DNA of 64,000 nt from Ramlibacter albus (GTDB taxonomy: Bacteria > Pseudomonadota > Gammaproteobacteria > Burkholderiales > Burkholderiaceae_C). Made by a program: the position numbers and the translations under genes. The stretch is taken from assembly GCF_014297445.1 (NCBI RefSeq), contig NZ_JACORU010000007.1, positions 1 to 64,000 on the forward strand. The letters run 5' to 3'. The notes beneath the pieces were generated by a model. It made no database searches. It saw only the letters and a program-made list of their open reading frames with translations, and was not told the DNA's origin. Positions within the stretch are counted from its first letter, which is position 1. Each line of letters starts with the position of its first letter. Below are positions 27,625 to 36,648 of this stretch, one piece after another.

Positions 27625-28314
27625 ATGCACGAACGCATCACCCGCACCATTGCACCGCTGGCGATGGCATCCCTGGCCGCTGGATGCGCCGGCGTGGCAC
27701 CTGACCCGAGCCGCCACGAGGGCCCGCGCCGCTTCGCGCTCACGCCCTACAGCGAAATGACGCCCGACCAGCGCGCCGTGGCGGACGCGATCCGCACCGG
27801 GCCACGCGCATCCGTCGGCAGCCCCGCCGCCGCGCAGGGCGCCACGTCCCTGTCGAGCCCCTTCAACGTGTGGAACCGCTCGCCCGAGCTGGCCGACCGC
27901 GTGCAGAAGCTCGGCGAATACCTGCGCTTTCGCACGTCGCTGCCGCCGCGGCTGAACGAGTTCGCGATCCTGATCACCGCGCGCCGCTGGGACTCGCAGT
28001 ACGAGTGGTTCGCGCACCACCGGCTCGCCATGGCGGGCGGGCTGGACCCCGCCGTCGCCGAGGACCTGCGCAACAACCGCGTGCCCGCGAACATGAAGCC
28101 GGACGAGCAGGTGGTCTACGACTTCGTCACGGAGTACTTCGACCATCGCGGCGTGAGCGACGCCACGTACAAGCGCGCCGTGACGGCGTTCGGCGAACGC
28201 GGCGTCGCCGACCTCGTCGCCGTCACCGGCTACTACATGCTCGTGTCGATGACGCTCAACGTGGACCGCACGCCGATCCCCGACGGCGGGCCCAAGCCGC
28301 TGCCGGCTCGCTGA
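27625..28314 (+). CDS. Carboxymuconolactone decarboxylase-family lipoprotein
   Basis: This is a 229-residue protein with a lipobox (SLAAGC, Cys about residue 19) and a CMD-type helical domain: ELADRVQKLGEYLRFRTSLPPRLNEFAILITARRW, then SQYEWFAHHRLAMAGGL. The Glu and His of the CMD site are present, but the CxxC of peroxidatic AhpD proteins is absent, so a decarboxylase or lactone-binding role is more likely. CGGAGG lies 4 nt before the ATG. A lipidated CMD protein is uncommon. Confidence 0.85.
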   Translation: MHERITRTIAPLAMASLAAGCAGVAPDPSRHEGPRRFALTPYSEMTPDQRAVADAIRTGPRASVGSPAAAQGATSLSSPFNVWNRSPELADRVQKLGEYLRFRTSLPPRLNEFAILITARRWDSQYEWFAHHRLAMAGGLDPAVAEDLRNNRVPANMKPDEQVVYDFVTEYFDHRGVSDATYKRAVTAFGERGVADLVAVTGYYMLVSMTLNVDRTPIPDGGPKPLPAR

Positions 28315-28320
28315 CGCGCC

Positions 28321-29751
28321 TCAAGCCGCCTGCAGGCTCATGTCGAGGGCGGGCTGCACGTCGTCCGGGATCGGGCACACGTACGGCGTCTTCGCCGTGC
28401 GCGCCGCGTAGTCCGCCTTCGCGCGCGCGAGCAGCGCGGGGTCGGTCAACACCTGCACGGCCGTGCCCGCCATCGCCTTCGCCGCGTTGATCATGCCCTT
28501 GTGCGCCATCGGCAGCTTGCCCTGCGCGGTGAGCTGCCACGAGTGGCCCGGCGTGCCCAGGATGCACGTGGCGCCGCGGGCCTGCACGGTGGGCACGACC
28601 CAGCTGACGTCGCCGACGTCGGTGGAGCCGAGCATCGTGGACTTCGCGTCCAGCGGCATCACGAAGTCGCCGAGGATCTTGCCGCCCTGCGGCACGAGCC
28701 CGAAGCGGCGCCAGGTCGCGTCGATGTCGTTGTCCGTCACGGAGGGGCGGAAGCGCTGGGCGTCGGCGAAGTCCGCCTCGTCGAAGTAGTTGCCACCCAG
28801 GCGCGTCATCACGTCGTGCATCGCCTGTTCCAGCGGGGTGTTGCCCAGCAGGTTGGACACGGCGCTGATCACCTTCGCCTCCACCTCGGTCTCCGTCATC
28901 AGCGCGGCGCCCTGCGCGATCTTGCGCACGCGCGCCGCGAGCTGGTTCATCTGCGAGAGGTCGCCGGCGCGGATGAGGTAGCGCACCTTCGCCTGCGCCT
29001 GCACCACGTTCGGAGCGATGCCGCCCGCGTCGAGGTACGCGTAGTGCACGCGCGCGTCGCTCGGCATGTGTTCGCGCATGTAGTTGACGCCCACGCTCAT
29101 CAGCTCCACGGCGTCCAGGGCGCTACGGCCCAGCTGGGGCGCGGCGGCCGCATGCGAGGCGCGGCCCTTGAAGCTGAAGTCGATGCGCGTGTTGGCCAGC
29201 GAGTTGGCGTCCCACACCCCCGTGAGCGCAGCCGGGTGCCAGGAGATCGCCACATCGGCATCCTTGAACAGGCCCGCACGCACCATGAAGGTCTTGGCCG
29301 CGCCGCCCTCTTCCGCTGGGCAGCCGTAGAACCGCACGCGGCCCGGCGTGCCGGTGCGAGCCAGCCAGTCCTTCACCGCGGCCGCGGCCATGAGTGCGCC
29401 GCTGCCCAGCAGGTTGTGGCCGCAGCCGTGGCCGTTGCAGTTCTCGGGCACGGGCTTGTACGTGGCCGTGCCGGCCTCCTGCGACAGGCCGGGCAGCGCG
29501 TCGTATTCGCCGAGGATGGCGATCACCGGCCCGCCGCTGCCCCATTCGCCCACCATCGCCGTGGGGATGCCCGCCACTTTCGTTTCGACGCGGAAGCCCT
29601 CTTCGCGCAGAACGGCTTCGACGTCGGCGGCCGAGCGGTGCTCGGTGTACGCGAGTTCGGCGTAGGACCAGATGCGGTCGCTGAGGTCGGTGTAGCGCTG
29701 GCGGCGCTCGTCGACGAAGGACCAGACGGATTGAAGGTTGTCATCGTGCAT
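28321..29751 (-). CDS. M20-family amidohydrolase (AbgB-like)
   Basis: This is a 476-residue metal-dependent amidohydrolase of the M20D/AbgB group, whose E. coli member hydrolyses p-aminobenzoyl-glutamate. Metal-site motifs are NGHGCGHNLLG, EEGGAAKTF and ISWHPA, and the dimerisation (lid) domain follows from about residue 200 (IDFSFKGRASHAAAAPQLGRSALDAVELM). The length is typical (~480). The substrate is not certain; other peptidic amides are possible. It stands alone on its strand, convergent with the CMD gene. Confidence 0.92.
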   Translation of the reverse strand: MHDDNLQSVWSFVDERRQRYTDLSDRIWSYAELAYTEHRSAADVEAVLREEGFRVETKVAGIPTAMVGEWGSGGPVIAILGEYDALPGLSQEAGTATYKPVPENCNGHGCGHNLLGSGALMAAAAVKDWLARTGTPGRVRFYGCPAEEGGAAKTFMVRAGLFKDADVAISWHPAALTGVWDANSLANTRIDFSFKGRASHAAAAPQLGRSALDAVELMSVGVNYMREHMPSDARVHYAYLDAGGIAPNVVQAQAKVRYLIRAGDLSQMNQLAARVRKIAQGAALMTETEVEAKVISAVSNLLGNTPLEQAMHDVMTRLGGNYFDEADFADAQRFRPSVTDNDIDATWRRFGLVPQGGKILGDFVMPLDAKSTMLGSTDVGDVSWVVPTVQARGATCILGTPGHSWQLTAQGKLPMAHKGMINAAKAMAGTAVQVLTDPALLARAKADYAARTAKTPYVCPIPDDVQPALDMSLQAA

Positions 29752-29843
29752 GCAGCGCCCATCGACGTTCGTGGTGGTAGGGCCATCCTAGCGCGGCACG
29801 GCCGGCATGGCCTTTGGGGATAGCACCGAGGCGCACGGCGGCA

Positions 29844-29864
29844 TATAATCCGTACAGACTGTAC
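29844..29864 (+). promoter_or_regulatory. Promoter and operator of the phd-PIN module
   Basis: A perfect -10 TATAAT (29844-29849) is followed at once by the palindrome GTACAG-A-CTGTAC (29852-29864), which would cover the transcription start. The -35 is poor (TAGCAC), as expected for a promoter under tight autorepression. The antitoxin ATG lies 12 nt downstream. Confidence 0.65.
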
Positions 29865-29875
29865 AGGATCGGACC

Positions 29876-30121
29876 ATGCGCAACCGCACCGTCGGGCTCG
29901 AAGAAGGCCGCAGGCAACTGCCGCAGCTGGCCGAGCTGGCCCACTCGGGCCAGGGCAGCTTGTTGACCAAGCACGGCAAGCCCTACGCCGCGATCGTTGC
30001 GCCCGACGTGCTGCTGAACGCACGCCGCCGGTCCTCGTTCCTCGCGCTGCGCGGCACGGGCAAGGGCTTGTGGGGCAAGGCGACATCCCATGTTGCCAAA
30101 TTGCGGGACGAGTGGGACTAA
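29876..30121 (+). CDS. Phd/YefM-family antitoxin
   Basis: The 81-residue protein matches the Phd/YefM type: VGLEEGRRQLPQLAELAHSGQGSLLTKHGKPYAAIVAPD is the DNA-binding N-terminal domain, with the typical xGKPxAxI strand. The C-terminal half wraps the toxin. The stop overlaps the toxin start in TAATG. The upstream palindrome is the likely binding site. Confidence 0.88.
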   Translation: MRNRTVGLEEGRRQLPQLAELAHSGQGSLLTKHGKPYAAIVAPDVLLNARRRSSFLALRGTGKGLWGKATSHVAKLRDEWD

Positions 30122-30567
30122 TGGCCGCGCCCGCGGCTTCGCCGCCCTGGGGCGGCCTCGCTGAAGGCGACCTCGTGGTCGTCGACACTGCGCCGCTGAT
30201 CTACCTGCTGGAAGACCACCCGCGCTTCGCGAAGCAGTTTGCGGGGCTGTTCGAGGCGGCCGACCGCGACGTCGTGAGCATCGCCATTTCCACCATCTCC
30301 CTGGCTGAGGTCCTCGTCGGCCCGCTGAAGCAGGGCCTGGACGCGCTCGCCAAGCGGTACGAAAAGGCGCTGCGTGGGTTCGAGGTCGTGGCCGTGACCG
30401 AGGAGATCGCCGTCACCGCAGCGCGGCTGCGGGCAACGACCGGGCTGCGGCTGCCGGACGCCCTGCTCGCGGCAACTGCCCTCGAGACCGGCGCCGCCGC
30501 ACTGGTCACGCATGACCGCGACTTCTCGAAGCTCAAGGGGCTGCGCGTGCTGACGGGTGGCGAGTAG
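30121..30567 (+). CDS. PIN-domain toxin (VapC-like)
   Basis: The 148-residue ribonuclease-type toxin has the PIN acidic residues: Asp22 (VVDTAPLIYLLE), Glu63 (SLAEVLVG), Asp113 (RLPDALLAAT) and Asp132/134 (THDRDF). PIN toxins cleave tRNA or rRNA. An unusual 17-residue N-terminal extension (MAAPAASPPWGGLAEGD) precedes the first strand; its DNA (30127-30165) is GC-rich and resembles the intergenic repeat at 11722-11799, so it may derive from a repeat. The start is fixed by the 1-nt overlap with the antitoxin; a GTG start inside LVVVDT is a weaker option. Confidence 0.88.
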   Translation: MAAPAASPPWGGLAEGDLVVVDTAPLIYLLEDHPRFAKQFAGLFEAADRDVVSIAISTISLAEVLVGPLKQGLDALAKRYEKALRGFEVVAVTEEIAVTAARLRATTGLRLPDALLAATALETGAAALVTHDRDFSKLKGLRVLTGGE

Positions 30568-30607
30568 CGATCGGCAGTTACCGGCAGGCTAGAATCACGC
30601 GAGTTCT

Positions 30608-30681
30608 GCGGGCGTCGTTCAATGGCAGGACCTGAGCTTCCCAAGCTCAAGACGTGGGTTCGATTCCCATCGCCCGCTCCA
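30608..30681 (+). tRNA. tRNA-Gly (CCC anticodon)
   Basis: The cloverleaf is complete: acceptor arms GCGGGCG and CGCCCGC pair fully, the D arm carries TTCAATGGCAGGAC, the anticodon stem TGAGC/GCTCA holds the loop TTCCCAA with anticodon CCC, and the T arm GTGGGTTCGATTCCCAT is standard. Discriminator T and an encoded CCA (30679-30681) follow. A possible -10 TAGAAT is at 30590-30595. It lies between the PIN toxin and the 3' end of the giant haemagglutinin-type gene. Confidence 0.96.
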
Positions 30682-30686
30682 GCTGC

Positions 30687-33600
30687 TCACGGCTTGCAGA
30701 TCAGGTCGCTCACGATCAGCTGCTGCCCCCAGTACCTTCCCCCCGTCGACGGCAACGAATAGAACGCGTTGTCGCGCAGGACCGTCACCGAGCGCGCGGC
30801 CGCGAGCAGTGCGGCATTCGGGCGGCTCGCCGACGCGTTCTGTTCCTTGACCACGGTGACCTGCTCGCGCAGCAGTTGCGGCGCGACCTGCGTTGCGCCG
30901 GCTCGCGTGGTGCCGGTGGTGGTGGTGGTGGAGGAACTCCCGCCGGTGCGAACCTGCGCCTGCTGCTGAGGTTGTGCCGCTGCTTGCGGCGCGACCGCGC
31001 CTGCGGGCGGACGTGCATCGTGCTGTGCTGCCCGTGGCGGTTCCGCCGCGCTCTTCGCGTCGTCCAGGAACGAACCGGAGACTGCGAACGCCGTGGCCCT
31101 CGAACCGGCCTGCGGCTGCTCGCTGGCTTGCAGCGCACCGCCCTCCGCTTCCGCGACCGCGTCCGGTTCGGCCGCGCTCTTCGCGTCGTCGAGGAACGAC
31201 TTGGCCATCGCGGCCTGCGCGGTGACGAACCCACGCGGCCCGCTCGCGGCCGGTTGCCCGCTCGCGGCCGGCTGCGCGCCCGGCTCGCTTGCGGCAAGGT
31301 GCGCGCCTGGCTCGGTTGCGACAGGTTGCGTGTACGGCATCGACGCGGGCGGGTCGGCGGCACTCTTCGCGTCGTCGAGGAATGACTGCGCCGTCGGCGG
31401 CTGCGAATCGACGAGGGCGGGCGACTGCCCGGTCACGCGTTCGCTCGAGCCCGCCGCGGCTGCACTGGCTTCGGCCGGCGAAACGGCTGCGGGGTCCGGG
31501 TCGGCGGCACTCTTCGCATCGTCGAGGAATGACTGCACCTTCGGTGCCGGCGCGTCCACGAAGGCGGGCGACTGTCCGGCCACGGGTTCGCTCGAGCCCG
31601 CCGGGGACGCACCGGGTTCGGCCCGCGAAACGGCGGCGAGGTCCGGGTCGGCTGCCGCCCTCGTGCCGGGTTGCGTCGCATCGTCATGCGCGTAGAGCGC
31701 TTCGATCAGGTTGCGCAGTTCGGTGAGGAACAGCGGCACGTAGTTGGAATTGGTGTTGATCTTCTCGTTCGCGACCACTTCGAGCAGTCGCACCGGGACG
31801 GCCGGCACCACGTCCTGCAGGCGTTGCGCGGTCTGGGTCGCGAACGAACCCGGCGCCGGTGTTCCTGCCGCGGGCGGCTGGGGCGGCACGGGGGCGGGTC
31901 CAGCCGAGGCTGGGGTCGCGGAGCCAACGGTGGACGGCTGCGGTGCGCCGGGTACTGGAGACGGCGCGGTCGTGGCGGTCGCCGGCGCGGCCGTGCCTGT
32001 CGACGGGGGCGGTGTTGCCGGCGTTCCTGCGGGGGTCGAAGCCGCCGGCGTCGAAGTCGTCGGCCCCGGCGCCGGCGCTATGGCGGTGACCGGCGCGGGC
32101 GCTGGAGATGTCACGGGTGCGGCCGTGGTGCCGGGGCCCGGCGCGGGCGGTACGGCGGGAGCCGGGCCAGGCGCAGTCGAGGTTTGCGGTGCGGGCGCGG
32201 GTGCGGGTGCACTCGTCGGGTTTGGAGCGGGTGCAGCCGAGGCCGGGCCTGGCGCAGGGGCTGGCTGTGTCGCCGGCGCCGGAGCCGGCGCGGGAGAACT
32301 GGTTGGCGACGCAGCCGGTGCGCCTGCAGGTGATGGTGACGGAGACGATGACGTTGACGGTGGCGGCGAGTTCGACGGCGGTGTTGCCGCGCTCGGAGCC
32401 GGTGCGGGCGACGGCGCCGGAGCCTGCTCCTGCGGCTGTGCCGGACCCGGCGCGGTCGTCGGAGCGGGTGCGCTTGTTGGAGCTGGTGCGCTTGTTGGTG
32501 TCGGTGCGCTCGTCGTAGCGGGCGCACTCGTCGGAGCCGGTGCACTTGTCGGAGCCGGTGCACTTGTCGGAGCCGGTGCACTTGTTGGAGCGGGCGCACT
32601 CGTCGGCGCAGGTGCGCTCGTCGGAGCAGGCGCACTCGTCGGTGCCGGCGCGCTTGTCGGAGCAGGAGCGCTCGTCGGTGCAGGCGCGCTCGTCGGAGCG
32701 GGTGCGCTCGTCGGAGCTGGTGCACTTGTCGGAGCTGGTGCACTTGTCGGAGCTGGTGCACTTGTCGGAGCTGGTGCACTTGTCGGAACAGGTGCACTTG
32801 TCGGTGCTGGCGCACTCGTCGGTGCCGGCGCGCTTGTCGGAGCAGGAGCGCTCGTCGGTGCAGGCGCGCTCGTTGGAGCAGGCGCACTCGTCGGTGCCGG
32901 AGCACTCGTCGGTGCCGGTGCACTCGTCGGAGCGGGTGCGCTCGTCGGAGCGGGTGCGCTCGTCGGAGCTGGTGCACTCGTCGGTGCCGGTGCACTCGTC
33001 GGAGCAGGCGCACTCGTCGGAGCAGGCGCGCTCGTCGGTGCAGGAGCGCTCGTCGGTGCAGGAGCGCTCGTCGGTGTCGGTGCACTCGTCGGAGCAGGTG
33101 CGCTCGTCGGCGCGGGAGCACTCGTCGGCGCGGGAGCACTCGTCGGCGCGGGAGCACTCGTCGGCGCGGGAGCACTCGTCGGCGCGGGAGCACTCGTCGG
33201 AGCAGGAGCGCTCGTCGGAGCGGGCGCACTCGTCGGAGCAGGAGCGCTCGTCGGTGCCGGCGCACTCGTCGGTGCAGGCGCACTCGTCGGTGCAGGCGCA
33301 CTCGTTGGAGCGGGTGCACTTGTCGGAGCCGGTGCACTTGTCGGAGCCGGTGCACTTGTCGGAGCCGGTGCACTTGTCGGAGCCGGTGCACTTGTCGGAG
33401 CCGGTGCGCTCGTCGGAGCGGGCGCACTCGTCGGAGCGGGCGCGCTCGTCGGAGCGGGTGCGCTCGTCGGTGCCGGTGCGCTCGTCGGTGCCGGTGCACT
33501 CGTCGGAGCCGGTGCACTTGTCGGTGCCGGTGCACTTGTCGGAGCCGGTGCGCTGGTCGGAGCGGGTGCGCTCGTCGGAGCTGGCGCACTTGTCGGAGCC

Positions 33601-36560
33601 GGCGCACTCGTCGGAGCCGGCGCACTCGTCGGAGCCGGCGCACTCGTCGGAGCCGGTGCACTTGTCGGAGCCGGTGCGCTCGTCGGAGCGGGCGCACTCG
33701 TCGGAGCAGGAGCGCTCGTCGGTGCAGGCGCACTTGTGGGAGCGGGCGCACTCGTCGGTGCAGGCGCACTCGTCGGTGCAGGCGCACTCGTCGGTGCCGG
33801 CGCTTCCACAGGCGCAGGTGCCGGCGCTTCCGTCGGCGTGGGCGCACTCGTCGGCTCAGGCGCAGGCGCAGGCGCCGGTGTCGGCGCCGGCGTCGACCCG
33901 GGCGGATCCACCGGCGCGCCGGCCGCCATGTACTGGATCGGCGAGCCGAACGTGAGCGCGCCAGGTCCGAACACGATCGAACCGCCGGCCGTCACGCTCA
34001 CGCCGAACGGGCCGGTGATGGTCGAGTTCTGGAATACCGAATCCGCGGCGATGAGCGTGACCGTGCCGGCCGCGGAGGTCAGTGGTCCGTCGAGCGTGAT
34101 GTCGCCCGGGCTCGTCGTGTTGCCCGTGACGAGCAGGATGTCGAACTGCGCGTAGATGCCGTCCTCGCCCACCCAGATCGGGCTGTGCGCCTTCAACGTC
34201 ACCGACCCGCGCGGCGCGCTCACGAGCCCGCGCGTGAAGATGCCGCCGGTGTTGTCGATCGAGGCCGAGTCCACCGTCAGGCCTGTGATGATGAGCGGCG
34301 AACTGGTGTTGACCAGCACGAGCTCGCCCCCGGTGCCGCCGATCGTGGCAATGGCATTGCCGGTGTCCGTCAGCAACGCCTTCGAACCGATCGCCACGTT
34401 GAAACTCAACGAACCCGCCTTCAGCGGCCCCGCCTGAACGATGCCCCCCGGCGCATCGACAGCGACGGAACCCGCCGTGAACGCCCCGATCCGCAGCGGC
34501 GCCCCGCCCTTCTGCGCGAGCGACGCATGCCCGCCGACCTCGATGCTGCCGCCGGTCTGCGAGAACGCGTCGCCCACCACCATCGAGCCCGTTACCACCC
34601 GGCCGGCACTCTGCGAATAGGCCGCGCTCGACAACTGCTGCGCCACGGTCAGCGAGCCACCCGCCACCGAAAGCGCCCCGCCGCTGGCCAGCCCGAGCAG
34701 CGACGTGCCACCGGCGAGGTCGTAGTTGACGGAGGCGCCCGCGGGGATGGCCACGCGGCTCACGTTCGAGCCGTCCGGCAGCGCGTCCCAGTTGCCCGCG
34801 TTGCTCCACAACCCGTCTCCCGCCGCACCGTTCCACGTGGACAGCGGCCGCACGAGGATCGTGCCGGTTGCAGGAACGTACTTGACCTTGTAGTTGCGGC
34901 CGCCGTTGCCGTCGCTGATCGTCGCGCCGCCGACGGTCACCGACTTGCCGGAGCCGGCGTTGCGGTCGGCGAACGCGAACGTGCCGCCGGAGAGCGCGTC
35001 GGCGCCGAACAGCGTGCCGCCGGCGAGCACGAGCGAGCCCGGGGCCGCCGTGGTGCCGTCGTAGGTCTTCAGCACGGTCGAGGACGTGAGCGTGAGCGGC
35101 GCCGCCTCGATGCGCGCCAGCGCGCCGGTGAAATCCAGCGGGCCATAGCCCGGCGCAGCGAGCGAGCCGATGCCGATCGCGTACGAGCCGACGTTGCGCG
35201 ACGCATTGAGGACGGCGAGCGACCCGGTGAAACGGTTGTCCTGGATGAACACGTTGCCGTACGCGGCGGGGTCCACCAGCCCGGAGACGGTGTACGCCAG
35301 CGCGCCGAAATTGCTCGTGCCGTCGTACGTGCGCGTGACGTCCTGCGCGGTGATCTTCAGCGACGGCAACCCGCTGAACAGGTACCGGTTGCCCGGTGCC
35401 ACGGTCGCGGGCGGATTCTTCGCCAGCGTCGCGCCCCAGACGGCGGCCTGCCCAGACACAAGGCCGCCGAAGACATTCGCTTCGGGCTTGTCGGAGTAGA
35501 CGAGCCAGCGCCCCGAACCCGCGTCGAGCACGCCGCTGCCCGCTTCATTGACGAAGCGGCTGCCGGAGATGACGATCGTGCCGCCGCCGTTCTTCGAGTT
35601 GCCGGGGCCGGACGCGTCGAGCGACGCACCGCTGCGGAGCTGGACGTCGCCGCCCGCTTCGACCTGCAGCCAGCCGCCGTGGTTCGGGTTGAGCGCGCGA
35701 ACCGTGCCGGCCACCTCCGCAGCGCCCACCGCCCTGAGCAGCACCTTGCCGCCCTCCACGCTGGCGGCCGTTGCATTGACCACGCCGCTGTGCCGCAGCG
35801 TGCCCGCGAACACGCCGACCGCGTCGCCCTTGAGCGTGCCGAGGTTCACCGCGGAATCGGCCGGCGCCTGCACGTGCATCTGGATGCCTTCGAGCCCCGG
35901 ACCCGTGATGGCGACCTTGCGGCCGGCGGCGAGCACCGTGGTGCCGTTGGGTGCCTCCACCAGCCCGGTGCCGCCGACCTTCACGATGGGCGCGATCAGC
36001 ACGACGTCGCCCGAGCGCGCGGCGACCTGCCCGTCGATGGTGAGCGCGCCGGCCGCACCGCCGTCGCCGAAGACCAGCCGCCCGGCGATGGCGTCGGCTT
36101 GTGCCATGCGCAGGGTCGACGCCGTGAAACCTGCCGTGTCCACGACGGCACCCACCCCGACGGTGATCCCGGCCGGGTTGACCAGCACCAGCCGGCCGTT
36201 GGACGAGAGTGTCCCGAAGATGCCGCTCGGGTCCGGCCCGACGACGCGGTTGATCGAGGTGCTGCCCGAGCCGGGCTGCACGAAGTGCGTCGTGGTGCCC
36301 GTGGGGATGGAGAAGCTTTGCCAGTTGATCACCGACTGGCTGGTGCCGGCCGCGTTCTTCGTGTTGACCGTCGTGCGGCTGCCCTGCGTGGAGACCGTCG
36401 CGCTGCCCTGGACCACCTGGGCGCCGGACGGCTGCCCGTCGACCGGGTCCGATGCAAAGCACGCCGCGAGGGCGAGCGCCAGCGCTACCGGCGTGTGGCC
36501 GGCAACAGCGGGGCATCCGGCCGCAGCCGGAATGTTGGCGCGCGCACGGCGCAGAGACAC
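30687..36560 (-). CDS. Filamentous-haemagglutinin-type (TpsA-like) protein with giant PTSAPA repeat
   Basis: The ~1957-residue product has an N-terminal signal region ([14 protein letters not shown]), then the FHA/TPS secretion domain: [49 protein letters not shown] and [15 protein letters not shown]. Residues to about 930 form a beta-helix-like region with MBG/YDG-type repeats ([27 protein letters not shown]). Then come about 75 copies of the hexapeptide PTSAPA (32459-33800), further Pro/Ala-rich sequence, a short globular block ([23 protein letters not shown]), four [10 protein letters not shown] peptides and a C-terminal tail [16 protein letters not shown] chose the GTG at 36560 because GAGG lies 5 nt upstream; a start at 36629 is possible. 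No TpsB (ShlB/FhaC) transporter is in the window. It is probably surface-exposed or secreted, with the Pro-rich stalk spanning the envelope. Confidence 0.85.
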   Translation of the reverse strand: MSLRRARANIPAAAGCPAVAGHTPVALALALAACFASDPVDGQPSGAQVVQGSATVSTQGSRTTVNTKNAAGTSQSVINWQSFSIPTGTTTHFVQPGSGSTSINRVVGPDPSGIFGTLSSNGRLVLVNPAGITVGVGAVVDTAGFTASTLRMAQADAIAGRLVFGDGGAAGALTIDGQVAARSGDVVLIAPIVKVGGTGLVEAPNGTTVLAAGRKVAITGPGLEGIQMHVQAPADSAVNLGTLKGDAVGVFAGTLRHSGVVNATAASVEGGKVLLRAVGAAEVAGTVRALNPNHGGWLQVEAGGDVQLRSGASLDASGPGNSKNGGGTIVISGSRFVNEAGSGVLDAGSGRWLVYSDKPEANVFGGLVSGQAAVWGATLAKNPPATVAPGNRYLFSGLPSLKITAQDVTRTYDGTSNFGALAYTVSGLVDPAAYGNVFIQDNRFTGSLAVLNASRNVGSYAIGIGSLAAPGYGPLDFTGALARIEAAPLTLTSSTVLKTYDGTTAAPGSLVLAGGTLFGADALSGGTFAFADRNAGSGKSVTVGGATISDGNGGRNYKVKYVPATGTILVRPLSTWNGAAGDGLWSNAGNWDALPDGSNVSRVAIPAGASVNYDLAGGTSLLGLASGGALSVAGGSLTVAQQLSSAAYSQSAGRVVTGSMVVGDAFSQTGGSIEVGGHASLAQKGGAPLRIGAFTAGSVAVDAPGGIVQAGPLKAGSLSFNVAIGSKALLTDTGNAIATIGGTGGELVLVNTSSPLIITGLTVDSASIDNTGGIFTRGLVSAPRGSVTLKAHSPIWVGEDGIYAQFDILLVTGNTTSPGDITLDGPLTSAAGTVTLIAADSVFQNSTITGPFGVSVTAGGSIVFGPGALTFGSPIQYMAAGAPVDPPGSTPAPTPAPAPAPEPTSAPTPTEAPAPAPVEAPAPTSAPAPTSAPAPTSAPAPTSAPAPTSAPAPTSAPAPTSAPAPTSAPAPTSAPAPTSAPAPTSAPAPTSAPAPTSAPAPTSAPAPTSAPAPTSAPAPTSAPAPTSAPAPTSAPAPTSAPAPTSAPAPTSAPAPTSAPAPTSAPAPTSAPAPTSAPAPTSAPAPTSAPAPTSAPAPTSAPAPTSAPAPTSAPAPTSAPAPTSAPAPTSAPAPTSAPAPTSAPAPTSAPAPTSAPAPTSAPTPTSAPAPTSAPAPTSAPAPTSAPAPTSAPAPTSAPAPTSAPAPTSAPAPTSAPAPTSAPAPTSAPAPTSAPAPTSAPAPTSAPAPTSAPAPTSAPVPTSAPAPTSAPAPTSAPAPTSAPAPTSAPAPTSAPAPTSAPAPTSAPAPTSAPAPTSAPAPTSAPAPTSAPAPTSAPAPTSAPAPTSAPATTSAPTPTSAPAPTSAPAPTTAPGPAQPQEQAPAPSPAPAPSAATPPSNSPPPSTSSSPSPSPAGAPAASPTSSPAPAPAPATQPAPAPGPASAAPAPNPTSAPAPAPAPQTSTAPGPAPAVPPAPGPGTTAAPVTSPAPAPVTAIAPAPGPTTSTPAASTPAGTPATPPPSTGTAAPATATTAPSPVPGAPQPSTVGSATPASAGPAPVPPQPPAAGTPAPGSFATQTAQRLQDVVPAVPVRLLEVVANEKINTNSNYVPLFLTELRNLIEALYAHDDATQPGTRAAADPDLAAVSRAEPGASPAGSSEPVAGQSPAFVDAPAPKVQSFLDDAKSAADPDPAAVSPAEASAAAAGSSERVTGQSPALVDSQPPTAQSFLDDAKSAADPPASMPYTQPVATEPGAHLAASEPGAQPAASGQPAASGPRGFVTAQAAMAKSFLDDAKSAAEPDAVAEAEGGALQASEQPQAGSRATAFAVSGSFLDDAKSAAEPPRAAQHDARPPAGAVAPQAAAQPQQQAQVRTGGSSSTTTTTGTTRAGATQVAPQLLREQVTVVKEQNASASRPNAALLAAARSVTVLRDNAFYSLPSTGGRYWGQQLIVSDLICKP
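31044..31532 (-). repeat. Four [10 protein letters not shown] peptide repeats
   Basis: Exact 30-nt coding copies of [10 protein letters not shown] lie at 31044-31073, 31170-31199, 31356-31385 and 31503-31532. Each is followed by (D/E)P and they are separated by 96-156 nt of Ala/Pro/Glu-rich variable sequence. The peptide is conserved while the linkers are not, which suggests a functional binding motif rather than simple low complexity. Confidence 0.8.
32459..33800 (-). repeat. 18-bp coding minisatellite, about 75 units
   Basis: The unit on the plus strand is of the form GCACTCGTCGGAGCCGGT with variants at wobble positions; read on the minus strand it encodes PTSAPA. Runs of identical variants occur, for example four units near 32716-32790, five GCACTCGTCGGCGCGGGA units near 33113-33200, and five GCACTTGTCGGAGCCGGT units near 33317-33410. 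A higher-order repeat is visible: the segment starting 32641 recurs from 32821, i.e. a 180-bp (10-unit) duplication. All six frames stay open because the unit has no stop in any phase. Confidence 0.95.
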
Positions 36561-36648
36561 AGTGACCTCACTTGTCTCCTCCCTGGGCGGCCCATGGTCG
36601 CCCGGGGGGCGGCAGCGTACATCGTGCAAATGGATGAAAGGGCACGCC

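Noticed and set aside
32459..33800. CRISPR array
   Set aside because: The units are 18 bp, contiguous without spacers and encode PTSAPA in a long reading frame; no cas genes are present.
31744..34155. Long plus-strand frame reading [12 protein letters not shown] opposite the haemagglutinin-type gene
   Set aside because: It is open only because the 18-bp unit has no stop in any frame; it has no start context and no domain, while the minus frame carries the FHA domain and signal region.
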